From the NCBI GenBank assembly GCA_041751425.1, contig JBGSXL010000013.1, positions 134,968-198,967 on the forward strand: a stretch of 64,000 nucleotides of DNA, in the 5' to 3' direction. This DNA is from JAVVEG01 sp041751425. GTDB lineage: Bacteria > Pseudomonadota > Gammaproteobacteria > Pseudomonadales > Pseudohongiellaceae. The translations under genes were made by a program, and so were the position numbers. Below, piece after piece: positions 33,424 through 41,735 of the stretch. How positions within the stretch are numbered: the first letter of the stretch is position 1; each line of letters begins with the position of its first letter. The notes under the pieces are model-generated. The model saw only the letters and a program-made list of their open reading frames with translations. It had not been told where the DNA came from and did no database searches.

Positions 33424-34458
33424 ATGTCTAACGCAAAGCAACTGACCGTCACTTCTACCATTCTGGGATTATCGCTGGCGCTGGCATCGACGATGGGCCT
33501 GGCCCAAGGTTCTGAGCGCCCCGAATTGAACGGAATCTGGACGAATGCGTCCTTAACCAGCCTGTCCCGTCCGCGCGGTGTTGAAAAGCTGGTGCTTACC
33601 GCTGAAGAAGCGCAACAGATGGCCGCGAACGTATCCATTGCAGGCTTGCCAGCCAGTGAAGTGGATGCCCCGGAAGCGGTTGTGCCCGGCACAGCACCAC
33701 CCGCAGGCAGCTTCGATTTTGGACTGCGCGGTTACAACGATTTCTGGATAGATCCCGGTTCTACGCTGGCTCTGGTGAAAGGCGAGTTTCGCAGCTCCTA
33801 TATCATCAATCCGGAGAATGGTCAGATTCCCAGATTAGAGAATCCGCGGGTGACCTTCGAGGATCGCGGTTTTGGTCGTCGCTATGTCACGGGTATTGGT
33901 GACAACTCCGGCCCTGAAGCACTGCCTCTGGCAGAACGTTGCCTGCTGGGCTTCGGCAACACATCCGGCCCGGGTATGATGGGAACTCTCTATAACAGCA
34001 CTTATCAGTTCGTGCAGACCGATGATTACGTCATGATTCTCATAGAGATGGTACATGACGCGCGCATTATCCCAACCTTTGCTTCGGCGGAAGAAGCCCG
34101 GACCAATCGCCGCCCTGCTGTTTTTCAGCAATGGCTGGGTGACTCAGTAGGCTGGTACGAAGGTGACACGCTGGTCGTGGAGACCGTTAATATCAACCCC
34201 CTGCAGATGTCGCAAAGCTCGGTGCCCATTTCCGCTGCCGGTAAAATTACCGAGCGCTTCAGCCGTTATTCCGATACCGAAGTTGTTTACCAGTTCACGG
34301 TGGATGATGACAATTTGTACAGCCAGCCGTGGACCGCCGAGTTGAGTTTTCATGCTACGGAAGGGCCCGTATACGAGTATGCCTGCCATGAAGGCAATTA
34401 CGCGATGCCAGGCATTCTGGCTGGTGCCAGAATGGAGGAAGCAGCAGCAGAGCAATAA
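33424..34458 (+). CDS. Conserved secreted protein of unknown function
   Basis: 344 residues from ATG 33424, preceded by AGGAGG. The longer frame from 33313 has no good start. A signal peptide ends near residue 28 (MGLAQG). The body has the recurring features of a widespread unnamed family of secreted proteins: NGIWTN near the start, a central ERC (LAERCLLGF), YVMILIEMVHDARIIP near 200, WLGDSVGWYEGDTLVVETVN near 240, and YEYACHEGNYAMPGIL near the end. No catalytic motif is evident. The 175-base gap upstream contains no other gene. It is followed by a MAPEG gene 15 bases later. Confidence 0.8.
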   Translation: MSNAKQLTVTSTILGLSLALASTMGLAQGSERPELNGIWTNASLTSLSRPRGVEKLVLTAEEAQQMAANVSIAGLPASEVDAPEAVVPGTAPPAGSFDFGLRGYNDFWIDPGSTLALVKGEFRSSYIINPENGQIPRLENPRVTFEDRGFGRRYVTGIGDNSGPEALPLAERCLLGFGNTSGPGMMGTLYNSTYQFVQTDDYVMILIEMVHDARIIPTFASAEEARTNRRPAVFQQWLGDSVGWYEGDTLVVETVNINPLQMSQSSVPISAAGKITERFSRYSDTEVVYQFTVDDDNLYSQPWTAELSFHATEGPVYEYACHEGNYAMPGILAGARMEEAAAEQ

Positions 34459-34473
34459 AAAAGGATGAATGTT

Positions 34474-34899
34474 ATGGACCCGACAAATAGTGTTGTTGCG
34501 GCATGCTGTGCGTTGGCGGTATTGACCGTTCTGGTAGGTATTCGCATGTTAAGCACTCGATTGGGTGAGATGCGCAGCAGAAAAATTCACCCGCAGAAAG
34601 TTTCACTTTCCGCAGAGCGCGCACAGCAATTTGAAGACACCAGAGCAGCTGATAACTATAACCACCTCTTCGAGCTCCCTGTGTTGTTTTATGCGGTCTG
34701 CGCTATTGCGATTGCCACTCAAAACATCCCTGTCTGGTTTCCGATACTGGCATGGCTGTTCGTTGCCTCGCGGTATGTGCACAGTCTTATTCAATGCACC
34801 TACAACAAAGTGATGCATCGTTTTCGGGTATTTCTCATTGGTTTCCTCCTTGTGCTGGTGATGTGGATCGGATTCACATTCTCATTTATTGTTGGTTGA
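34474..34899 (+). CDS. MAPEG-family membrane protein
   Basis: 141 residues from ATG 34474. AAAAGGA lies at the right distance, whereas ATG 34465 would touch it. There are four TM helices. The loop after helix 1 is polar, and the N-H-x-F-E-x-P motif of the family reads NYNHLFELPVLFYAVC near residue 60. The later segment ASRYVHSLIQCTYNKVMHRF near 105 also matches. Eukaryotic MAPEG members are membrane glutathione transferases and leukotriene enzymes. Bacterial members are mostly uncharacterised. It probably shares a transcript with the preceding secreted protein gene. Confidence 0.87.
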   Translation: MDPTNSVVAACCALAVLTVLVGIRMLSTRLGEMRSRKIHPQKVSLSAERAQQFEDTRAADNYNHLFELPVLFYAVCAIAIATQNIPVWFPILAWLFVASRYVHSLIQCTYNKVMHRFRVFLIGFLLVLVMWIGFTFSFIVG

Positions 34900-34924
34900 A
34901 CATTACTAGCTCGCTTGATTACAA

Positions 34925-35284
34925 ATGAGATCTTCTGAGAGAAAAATGCAGCAGCGAGAGCTTGAAAAATTCAAGGAAAAATTGTTAGAGCTCAGAGCGG
35001 AGCTCGAAGGCCTGGACAGTGCGGCTCAGGATTCTCAGGGCACCGTAGTGCTCGATCAATCCAGCGTAGGGCGACTTTCCCGCATGGATGCATTGCAGGG
35101 TCAGCAGATGGCTTTGGATACACAACGACGCCGCAATAAACAGCTTGCGCAGATCAAGGCAGCGTTGGTTCGAATAGATCAGAATGACTACGGTTATTGC
35201 CTGGATTGCGGAAAAGAAATTGCTGGCGGACGCCTTTCTGTAAATCCTGCCGCGACACATTGCATAGGGTGTGCCGACAAATAA
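34925..35284 (+). CDS. DksA/TraR-family zinc-finger protein
   Basis: 119 residues: an N-terminal coiled-coil hairpin (about 5-80) and a C4 zinc finger CLDCGKEI...CIGC with spacing C-x2-C-x17-C-x2-C near residues 93-115. The tip between the coils reads LDQSSVGRLSRMDAL. It lacks the DxxDxA motif by which DksA acts in the RNA polymerase secondary channel, so a DksA-like ppGpp role is doubtful. Related short proteins such as YbiI are poorly understood. It lies 25 bases after the MAPEG gene and 37 bases before the DUF418 gene. Confidence 0.87.
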   Translation: MRSSERKMQQRELEKFKEKLLELRAELEGLDSAAQDSQGTVVLDQSSVGRLSRMDALQGQQMALDTQRRRNKQLAQIKAALVRIDQNDYGYCLDCGKEIAGGRLSVNPAATHCIGCADK

Positions 35285-35321
35285 TTCAGCATTTCTTCAT
35301 CACACGGAGGGGAGGAACATC

Positions 35322-36548
35322 ATGGAGCCACAAACAAACGAAAGAATTAATTCTCTGGATGCGCTGCGTGGATTCGCTTTGCTTGGCATACTTGCCATGA
35401 ACATCCAATATTTCTCCATGCCGATGGCAGCCTACCTGAATCCAACTGCTTATGGAGATCTCACAGGCGCGAATCTCGCAACATGGGCTGTATTGCACTT
35501 GTTGACAGATCAAAAGATGATGGCCATTTTTTCCATGCTGTTTGGTGCAGGTATTGTTCTGTTTACTGAACGCGCTACAGCCAGTGGACGTTCTGCGAAA
35601 AGTTTCCATTATCGACGCAATTTCTGGCTGTTGTTGTTCGGCTTGGCGCATGGCTATCTTCTCTGGTCTGGCGATGTTCTGTTTCTGTACGCAGTGTGTG
35701 CTTTCGTGTTGTTCCCGTTTCGCAATATGTCAGCAAAACGATTACTGATAAGTGGTATTGCAGTTATCGCGATGTCTTCCCTTATTTACTTCGCGACAGG
35801 TTCGTCCATGCCTTCCTGGCCAGAAGAAATGCGCGCAGAACTTATCGGAGAAAGCTGGGCGCCCGATGCTGCCACGGTGGATGCGGAGTTGGCTGCTTTT
35901 CGTGGGAACTGGAGTGAGCAGATGCAGCACAGAGTTCCTGTAACCGCGGAAATGCAGTCGTTTGTTGCTTTGGTTTGGGGGTTTTGGCGCGCAGCGGGCA
36001 TGATGTTGTTGGGAATGGGTTTGTACAAGTTGGGCATACTCAGCGCAAAGGCTTCCTCGCAAACTTATGCCAGAATGTTTGCGACAGGGGTGCTGGTAGG
36101 ACTGCCTATAGTGGCATATGGCATTTATTGGAATTTCTCGAACAACTGGGGCCCCGAATCCATGTTCCTGGGTTCGCAGTTCAATTACTGGGGCAGCGTT
36201 CTGGTCAGCCTGGGTTGGATTGGTGGTATTGTCCTGTTGCTCAAAAATGGCCGACTCCAGTGGTTGACCAGCCGCTTGGCAGCGGTCGGGCAAATGGCTT
36301 TCAGTAACTATATTCTTCACACGTTGATTTGCGGATTTATTTTTTACGGACATGGGCTTGGTTATTTCGGTAGCATCGAGCGTACGGGTCAGCTCGCTAT
36401 TGTGTTGTCAATCTGGGCACTGCAGTTGCTGGTCTCCCCCATCTGGTTGCGTCACTTCCGTTTTGGTCCACTGGAATGGTTGTGGCGTTCGTTGACTTAC
36501 TGGCAAAGACAACCGTTCGCACGCACCGGAACTTTGGCCAATGCCTGA
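35322..36548 (+). CDS. DUF418-domain membrane protein
   Basis: 408 residues from ATG 35322, which has a strong GGAGGGGAGG upstream. It opens with RINSLDALRGFALLGILAMNI, the typical start of DUF418/YeiB-like proteins, and contains about nine TM helices. The C-terminal 150 residues form the DUF418 domain proper (GQMAFSNYILHTLICGF near 325). The family is related to acyltransferase-type membrane proteins, but no reaction is established. Nothing in the neighbourhood indicates the substrate. Confidence 0.88.
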   Translation: MEPQTNERINSLDALRGFALLGILAMNIQYFSMPMAAYLNPTAYGDLTGANLATWAVLHLLTDQKMMAIFSMLFGAGIVLFTERATASGRSAKSFHYRRNFWLLLFGLAHGYLLWSGDVLFLYAVCAFVLFPFRNMSAKRLLISGIAVIAMSSLIYFATGSSMPSWPEEMRAELIGESWAPDAATVDAELAAFRGNWSEQMQHRVPVTAEMQSFVALVWGFWRAAGMMLLGMGLYKLGILSAKASSQTYARMFATGVLVGLPIVAYGIYWNFSNNWGPESMFLGSQFNYWGSVLVSLGWIGGIVLLLKNGRLQWLTSRLAAVGQMAFSNYILHTLICGFIFYGHGLGYFGSIERTGQLAIVLSIWALQLLVSPIWLRHFRFGPLEWLWRSLTYWQRQPFARTGTLANA

Positions 36549-36580
36549 ATATGACAAACAAAAAGCTTTGACTTGCTGTA

Positions 36581-37444
36581 ATGATTGAGCCCTTCCAGGC
36601 ATTGGCCTGCCCGCTGGATGGTAATGAGCTATTGTGTGCAGGTTCTGTTTGGCGCTGTGCCGCCGGCCATAGTTTTGATATAGCGCGTGAAGGTTATATC
36701 AACCTGTTACCCGTGCAGAAAAAACGTTCCAGAGATCCGGGCGACAGCAAGGGAATGGTAGCCGCCAGAAGACGCTTTCTGGAAGCGGGTAGCTATGAAC
36801 CGATAGCTCACGCGATCAATAAAACGGTACTCACACATGCGGCAGTTACTGCAGGCAGCAGTTGTCTCGACGCTGGGTGTGGTGAAGGTTACTATTTGCG
36901 ACAGCTGGCAGCAGCAGTAGAAAAAAGGCCCATGGCGCTGTTGGGGTTGGATATCTCCAAGTGGGCGATCCAGGCTGCTGCAAGAAAGCAGAGCCGGCCG
37001 TGCTGGATTGTTGGCAGTAATGCTAATCTGCCAGTGCAAAGCCAATCAGTTGACAGTATTATTTGTGTGTTTGGTTTTCCGGTGTACCAAGAATTTTCTC
37101 GCGTACTCAGGCGCGGTGGTTTGCTCTTGCTGGTTGATCCAGATGCTGATCACTTGCTGGAGTTACGTCGGATTATTTATCCCGTTGTGAAACCAGCGCC
37201 GGATCAGGCCAGGCTAACGCCACCTGGATTCAAACTCGTTGCTGATGAAAGCTTGCGTTACATTCTGCAACTGAGTTCTGCAGAACAGATTACAGACTTG
37301 CTGGCGATGACGCCGCATCTGTTCCGCGCCAGCGCCGCAGGCAAAAAGCAGCTTGCTACACTCGAGAGCTTGTCTGTCACAGTCGATTTGCGTTTGAAAA
37401 GCTTTTCACCTTTGGACGTTAGCGATAACGCATCAACAGTTTGA
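36581..37444 (+). CDS. rlmA: 23S rRNA (guanine-N1)-methyltransferase
   Basis: 287 residues. An N-terminal zinc finger (LACPLDG, then WRCAAGHSFDIAREGYINLL) is the RlmA/RrmA hallmark, and DPGDSKGMVAARRRFLEAGSYEPI near residue 52 is a conserved RlmA segment. The methyltransferase core has motif I LDAGCGEGYYL near 97 and LGLDISKWAI near 121. RlmA methylates G745 of 23S rRNA in Gram-negative bacteria, near the peptide exit tunnel. It is followed 16 bases later by a small DUF3820 gene. Confidence 0.93.
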   Translation: MIEPFQALACPLDGNELLCAGSVWRCAAGHSFDIAREGYINLLPVQKKRSRDPGDSKGMVAARRRFLEAGSYEPIAHAINKTVLTHAAVTAGSSCLDAGCGEGYYLRQLAAAVEKRPMALLGLDISKWAIQAAARKQSRPCWIVGSNANLPVQSQSVDSIICVFGFPVYQEFSRVLRRGGLLLLVDPDADHLLELRRIIYPVVKPAPDQARLTPPGFKLVADESLRYILQLSSAEQITDLLAMTPHLFRASAAGKKQLATLESLSVTVDLRLKSFSPLDVSDNASTV

Positions 37445-37460
37445 ATATGGATAGCATGGC

Positions 37461-37694
37461 ATGAAGGAAGAAGAGTTTGTTGAAGTTATCAATCAGAAAA
37501 TGCCCTTCGGTAAATACCAGGGGCGTAAGCTGCTTGATCTGCCGGAACCCTATCTTGTCTGGTTCCATAAGCAAGGCTTTCCGAAAACAAAGCTGGGGCA
37601 GCAACTTGCTTTGATCTATGAGATCAAGCTTAACGGACTGGAAGGACTAATCAACAATCGAACGAACAGGGTGCACAGGAAAAATGAATTCTAG
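37461..37694 (+). CDS. DUF3820-family small protein
   Basis: 77 residues with the family pattern MPFGKYQGRKLLDLPEPYLVWF at about 14-35 and a helical tail. Relatives in Pseudomonas have been called a putative quorum-sensing-regulated virulence factor and resemble part of an exonuclease-associated fold, but no activity is established. Its 3' end overlaps the beta-lactamase gene by 11 bases, so the two are co-transcribed. Confidence 0.85.
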   Translation: MKEEEFVEVINQKMPFGKYQGRKLLDLPEPYLVWFHKQGFPKTKLGQQLALIYEIKLNGLEGLINNRTNRVHRKNEF

Positions 37695-38514
37695 GATAGT
37701 ATTTATTGTTTCGTTTCTGTTTATTGTAGTTTCGGCTTTTCTGCTACAGAGCCGGGTGAACTCGTCAACTCAACTGAAGATAACGGAAGACTCGCGTGTA
37801 CGGGAAATTGTTGATGCAACTGGTTTCAAAGGCACTGTTCTGATCTACGATGCGAACAAGCAATCGTTTATCGCGGGCCACGCAGAACTGGCTGAACAAT
37901 CGTGGTTGCCGGCATCCACATTCAAGATTTTCAGCGCGTTGGTGGCTTTGGAAACCGGCGTCATCGCCAGCACGGAATCCACCATCAAGTGGGATGGTGT
38001 AGTGAGGGGGCGCACAGAAACAAACACAGATCTCGATCTGCAATCTGCATTCAGAATTTCTGCGGTACCGCATTTTCAGCATCTGGTCCGACAGATTGGT
38101 GAAGAGCGAATGCAACAGTATATTGCTGCCGTTGAATATGGAAATGGAGATATATCAGGTGGTGTGGATACCTTTTGGTTAACAGGTAAGCTCAGAATTT
38201 CTCCTCGTCAGCAGATTGAATTCCTGCAACGTCTTTACAACAGCGACTTGCCATTCTCATCAGCAACGATGTCTGCCGTAAGAGAAATGATGGTCAGTGA
38301 AACTAACAGTAAATATACAATACGCGCAAAAACCGGTTGGGCTACAGTAGGCGATGACAATACCGGTTGGTGGGTTGGTTGGGTAGAACAGGGAGCAGGG
38401 GTCTACTTTTTCGCAAGCTTGCTCAGCGCAACTTCACCAGACTCCACGTTCGGCCCCGCTCGGCTTTCAATAGCAAGAGATGCTCTGGGCTTGCTTTCTG
38501 TTGGCGAGCCTTGA
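37684..38514 (+). CDS. Class D (OXA-type) beta-lactamase
   Basis: 276 residues with an N-terminal hydrophobic signal or anchor (about 5-22). All class D motifs are in place: STFK at 78-81 (acylated Ser and carboxylated Lys), SAV at 126-128, YGN at 152-154, the Trp in DTFWL at 165, and KTGW at 216-219 followed by WWVGWVE. It should hydrolyse penicillins in the periplasm. The spectrum cannot be told. It lies between housekeeping-type genes with no integron or IS nearby, so it looks like a resident chromosomal enzyme. Confidence 0.92.
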   Translation: MNSRIVFIVSFLFIVVSAFLLQSRVNSSTQLKITEDSRVREIVDATGFKGTVLIYDANKQSFIAGHAELAEQSWLPASTFKIFSALVALETGVIASTESTIKWDGVVRGRTETNTDLDLQSAFRISAVPHFQHLVRQIGEERMQQYIAAVEYGNGDISGGVDTFWLTGKLRISPRQQIEFLQRLYNSDLPFSSATMSAVREMMVSETNSKYTIRAKTGWATVGDDNTGWWVGWVEQGAGVYFFASLLSATSPDSTFGPARLSIARDALGLLSVGEP

Positions 38515-38542
38515 AAAGAATCAATACAGGAGAAATAGCAAA

Positions 38543-39442
38543 ATGAAAATCCTGCGCACGCCAGATTCCTGTTTCCAGAACCTGCCGGGCTACCCCTGGT
38601 CTCCCAATTACATGGATGATCTCTCAGGATATGAAGGGATTCGCATTCACTATCTGGATGAAGGCCCCAGTGACGCGGAGGTTACCTGGTTATGCCTGCA
38701 TGGCCAACCCACGTGGAGTTATCTGTTTCGGAAAATGATTCCTGAATTCATAAATGCGGGTCATCGCGTCATAGCGCCGGATATGATTGGTTTCGGTCGT
38801 TCAGACAAACCTGTTGATGACGCGGTATACACTTTCGGTTTCCATCGGCAGATGTTGTTGAGGTTCGTGGAAGCTCTGCAACTTGAACAGGTGTATCTGG
38901 TATGTCAGGACTGGGGAGGCATTCTGGGATTAACCCTGCCCATGGAAGCCCCGCAGCGTTACGACGGGTTGCTGGTTATGAATACCGGGTTGGGCACCGG
39001 TGATGGTCCATTGGGAGAAGGGTTTTTGAGCTGGCGGGAATACGTGCGTAACCGTCCGGATTTTGATATCGCCTCCTTAATGCAGCGTGGCACGCCTGTG
39101 TTGAGTGAAGCTGAAGCAGCCGCATATGCCGCACCGTATCCCGACAGGCAGTATCGCGCAGGTGTGCGGCGCTTTCCCGATCTGGTGCCGGATAGCCCCA
39201 ATGCGGAGGGAGCTGCGATATCGCGCAAGGCGCGTGACTGGTGGGGCAATGCATGGCAGGGTAAAACCATGATGGCCATCGGCATGCAGGATCCCGTTCT
39301 GGGTCCGCCGGTGATGCGTAATCTGGCAAAACTGATTCGCAATTGCCCGTCCCCCATGGAAATTCCTGAAGCGGGGCACTTTGTGCAGGAGTGGGGACAA
39401 CCGATAGCCAGAGCCGCAGTTCTGGTGCTAACGGAAAAGTAG
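38543..39442 (+). CDS. Haloalkane dehalogenase (HLD-I type)
   Basis: 299 residues from ATG 38543, with AGGAGA upstream. It is an alpha/beta hydrolase with HGQPTWSYLFRKM at 53-65 (oxyanion region), nucleophile Asp123 in CQDWGGILG with the halide-binding Trp124 beside it, Asp250 in GMQDPVLG and His279 in EAGHFVQEWG. This triad arrangement and the PTWSYL segment match DhlA-like dehalogenases. It cleaves carbon-halogen bonds to give alcohol and halide in the cytoplasm. No signal peptide is present. The gene lies 28 bases after the beta-lactamase gene. Confidence 0.9.
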   Translation: MKILRTPDSCFQNLPGYPWSPNYMDDLSGYEGIRIHYLDEGPSDAEVTWLCLHGQPTWSYLFRKMIPEFINAGHRVIAPDMIGFGRSDKPVDDAVYTFGFHRQMLLRFVEALQLEQVYLVCQDWGGILGLTLPMEAPQRYDGLLVMNTGLGTGDGPLGEGFLSWREYVRNRPDFDIASLMQRGTPVLSEAEAAAYAAPYPDRQYRAGVRRFPDLVPDSPNAEGAAISRKARDWWGNAWQGKTMMAIGMQDPVLGPPVMRNLAKLIRNCPSPMEIPEAGHFVQEWGQPIARAAVLVLTEK

Positions 39443-39578
39443 CTTGTCGCTTTTATGCAAGAGATAGCCAGGTGCGCTGGTCTACCAACAGTTGTTGCTT
39501 GTAACCTGAACAAGTAAAAATGCAAACCATCCAGTGGCTACTCCAGCAATACCAACGAAACTCAAAGGGGTTCGATCA

Positions 39579-40655
39579 GTGAAGTTGACATTTCAATTTG
39601 CGCCTGCGTTGGCCCTGGCCCTGGCTTTTTTTGCAACTTCTATCTGTTTACCCGCTCATGGCTCTGAACTTCCATTCGAGCCACAGCCGCTGAATTTTAC
39701 TGCTATCAAACAGTCTGCATCCATGCTTCCGGAGCTGCATAGTCTGCTCATCAGCCGTGAGGGTAAACTGGTTTTTGAGGAATACTTCGCAGGTAAAAAT
39801 CGCTCGCAAGCTGCCAATATGAAATCGGCCTCCAAAAGCGTGATCTCCGCTTTGGTAGGCATTGCCATCGACAAGGGCTTAATTGAAAGCGTGAATCAAC
39901 CCATCACTGAATTCTTTCCCGAGTTACAGGCGCAGAACAGCAACATCAGCAATCTCTCTGCAAAGCAGAATATAACAATAGAAAATCTTCTCACCATGCA
40001 GGCAGGGCTTGCATCCACCAGTGGCAGAAACTACGGTCGCTGGGTGCTTAGCGAAGACTGGGTAAGTTTTGCACTGAATCAGCCTCTGCAGACAGCGCCG
40101 GGCACCGCGATGATATACAGCACGGGCAGCACACATTTACTCTCCGCAATCATCGAACGGGCAAGCGGCATGTCCGCCAAAGAATTCGCGCAACAGAATC
40201 TGGCTTCGCCAATGAATTTCCGCATGGCATACTGGAGCCAGGATCCGCAGGGCATTTATTTCGGTGGCAATGATATGGAGATCACCCCACGTCAGATGCT
40301 CGCTTTTGGACAGCTTTATTTGAATGACGGCATACATGAAGGTGAACGCGTTATATCCGAGGAATGGGTAGAGGTATCGCATCAAGCACACGCGGAATCG
40401 CCACGCGGTCAGGGCAGGTACTATGGCTATGGCTGGTGGATAAGAGAGCTGGCAGGCTTGCAGGTACCGTTAGCCTGGGGCTATGGCGGGCAATTAATCT
40501 TTGTCGTTAGAGAACTCGACATGGTAGTTGTTGTAACTTCTGACAGTAATCCCCGTCAAAATCGTTTTGGTCATTTATCGCGCGTATATGATCTTGTGGA
40601 AACGCAGATTCTTGCGGTCGGGCTGGGAAATCAAGGTCCACACCTGACGCCTTAG
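39579..40655 (+). CDS. Secreted serine hydrolase of the beta-lactamase class C/esterase fold
   Basis: 358 residues from GTG 39579, with AAAGGGG upstream, which gives a normal signal peptide ending near AHGSE (residue 29). A longer frame begins at 39534. The SxxK catalytic pair appears in MKSASKSVISALVGIAID near residue 83, the Tyr in MIYSTGSTHLLSA near 180, and a C-terminal WGYGGQLIFVV segment near 306 replaces the KTG box. This is the pattern of the large penicillin-binding/esterase family, often of D-amino-acid or ester substrates. The reaction is unknown. Confidence 0.85.
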   Translation: MKLTFQFAPALALALAFFATSICLPAHGSELPFEPQPLNFTAIKQSASMLPELHSLLISREGKLVFEEYFAGKNRSQAANMKSASKSVISALVGIAIDKGLIESVNQPITEFFPELQAQNSNISNLSAKQNITIENLLTMQAGLASTSGRNYGRWVLSEDWVSFALNQPLQTAPGTAMIYSTGSTHLLSAIIERASGMSAKEFAQQNLASPMNFRMAYWSQDPQGIYFGGNDMEITPRQMLAFGQLYLNDGIHEGERVISEEWVEVSHQAHAESPRGQGRYYGYGWWIRELAGLQVPLAWGYGGQLIFVVRELDMVVVVTSDSNPRQNRFGHLSRVYDLVETQILAVGLGNQGPHLTP

Positions 40656-40666
40656 AGATATCGTCT

Positions 40667-41164
40667 ATGTACTATCTCGCCAGACTTGAAGAAACGGCAT
40701 TCAGCATCTGGATGCGAGAGTCCGAGTGGGGATTTTTTTCTGCGCTGGTAATGCATTCGCTGGCGATGGGTCTTGTCGTTGGCATCAATCTGGCAGTTGC
40801 TCTCAGGGTTCTTGGTATGGCGCCAAACGTCCCTTTATCACTGATGGTTCGCTTCTATCCAATAATGCGCGTTGCCGCCATCATCATTTTGCTTTCCGGA
40901 CTCTTATTACTTCTCGCCTATCCGGCGAAAGGTCTGACAAATCCCGTGCTCTATCTGAAACTCTTTGGGGTGCTGGCAGCGCTGTGGATTGCCAGATACT
41001 TCCGTTTGCGGTTGATGGCAGATAATTCACAGGATTTTGTTGCTATTCACCAGCGGCACAAATTGATGGCGATGGCGGTGATACCTCTGTGGTTTGTCAG
41101 TGTGGGAGCTGGTCGCTTCCTCGCCTACACGCATGGCATACTGCTGGCCTCCAGCTTTTACTGA
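40667..41164 (+). CDS. Four-TM inner-membrane protein
   Basis: 165 residues that I cannot assign. There are four hydrophobic helices at about 20-45, 62-85, 95-112 and 125-150. Polar features are a conserved-looking N-terminal segment ARLEETAFSIWMRESEWGFF and a basic loop near 110-125 (ARYFRLRL). It follows the serine hydrolase by 11 bases and precedes a second small membrane protein by 10 bases. The two membrane proteins share size and overall layout and may form a heteromeric complex. Confidence 0.7.
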   Translation: MYYLARLEETAFSIWMRESEWGFFSALVMHSLAMGLVVGINLAVALRVLGMAPNVPLSLMVRFYPIMRVAAIIILLSGLLLLLAYPAKGLTNPVLYLKLFGVLAALWIARYFRLRLMADNSQDFVAIHQRHKLMAMAVIPLWFVSVGAGRFLAYTHGILLASSFY

Positions 41165-41174
41165 GGAAATTGCA

Positions 41175-41681
41175 ATGGACGCTATTCTCGGTTTCGCGCA
41201 TAACACCGGCATATACGATTTCATGCACTCGGCGTGGGGCTGGCCGTTGACAGAGTCCGTACACTTCATTGGCTTATGCCTGTTGATTGGCAGCGTTGGT
41301 GTTTTCGATTTGCGTATGGTGGGTGTAGGGCGAGGTATCCCGATAAAAGCACTGCATTTTCTGGTGCCAGCAGGCGTTCTTGGTTTCTGTTTGAATGTGA
41401 TCACCGGCGTGATGTTTTTTGTCAGCGCTCCCGATCAGTACAGTTTTAATCCCGCATTTCAGTTGAAAATGTTGTTTATAGTTCTGGCTGGAGTCAATAT
41501 GCTCTTCTTCTATCGGTTTCTGCTGCAGGAAGCCCACGCAACACCGGTACTGAACAGGCCCGTCAACAGCGTAGTATTGATAGCCGTTGTCTCCATGATT
41601 TGTTGGGCCATGGTAATATTGCTGGGCCGGTTGATAACGTATTTCAGGCCACCCTATTACTGGTGTTTCTGGTGCGGTTAG
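41175..41681 (+). CDS. Four-TM inner-membrane protein (DUF6644-like)
   Basis: 168 residues from ATG 41175, with GAGGAA upstream; the frame from 41094 lies inside the previous gene. Four TM helices are evident. The segment WPLTESVHFIGLCLLIGSVGVFDLRMVGVG near residue 22 places a His in a helix, and another His is in ALHFLVPAGVLGF. The pattern is reminiscent of small haem- or quinone-binding membrane proteins, but this is only a resemblance. DUF6644 is a guess from memory. Confidence 0.65.
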   Translation: MDAILGFAHNTGIYDFMHSAWGWPLTESVHFIGLCLLIGSVGVFDLRMVGVGRGIPIKALHFLVPAGVLGFCLNVITGVMFFVSAPDQYSFNPAFQLKMLFIVLAGVNMLFFYRFLLQEAHATPVLNRPVNSVVLIAVVSMICWAMVILLGRLITYFRPPYYWCFWCG

Positions 41682-41735
41682 ATTAGCGTTGCCATTGTGG
41701 AAACAACTGAACCCTTTGGTTGAACAGGTGCTCTT

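Noticed and set aside
37684..38514. Integron-borne OXA cassette
   Set aside because: No attC-like site, integrase or IS flanks the gene, and it overlaps a chromosomal-type DUF3820 gene.
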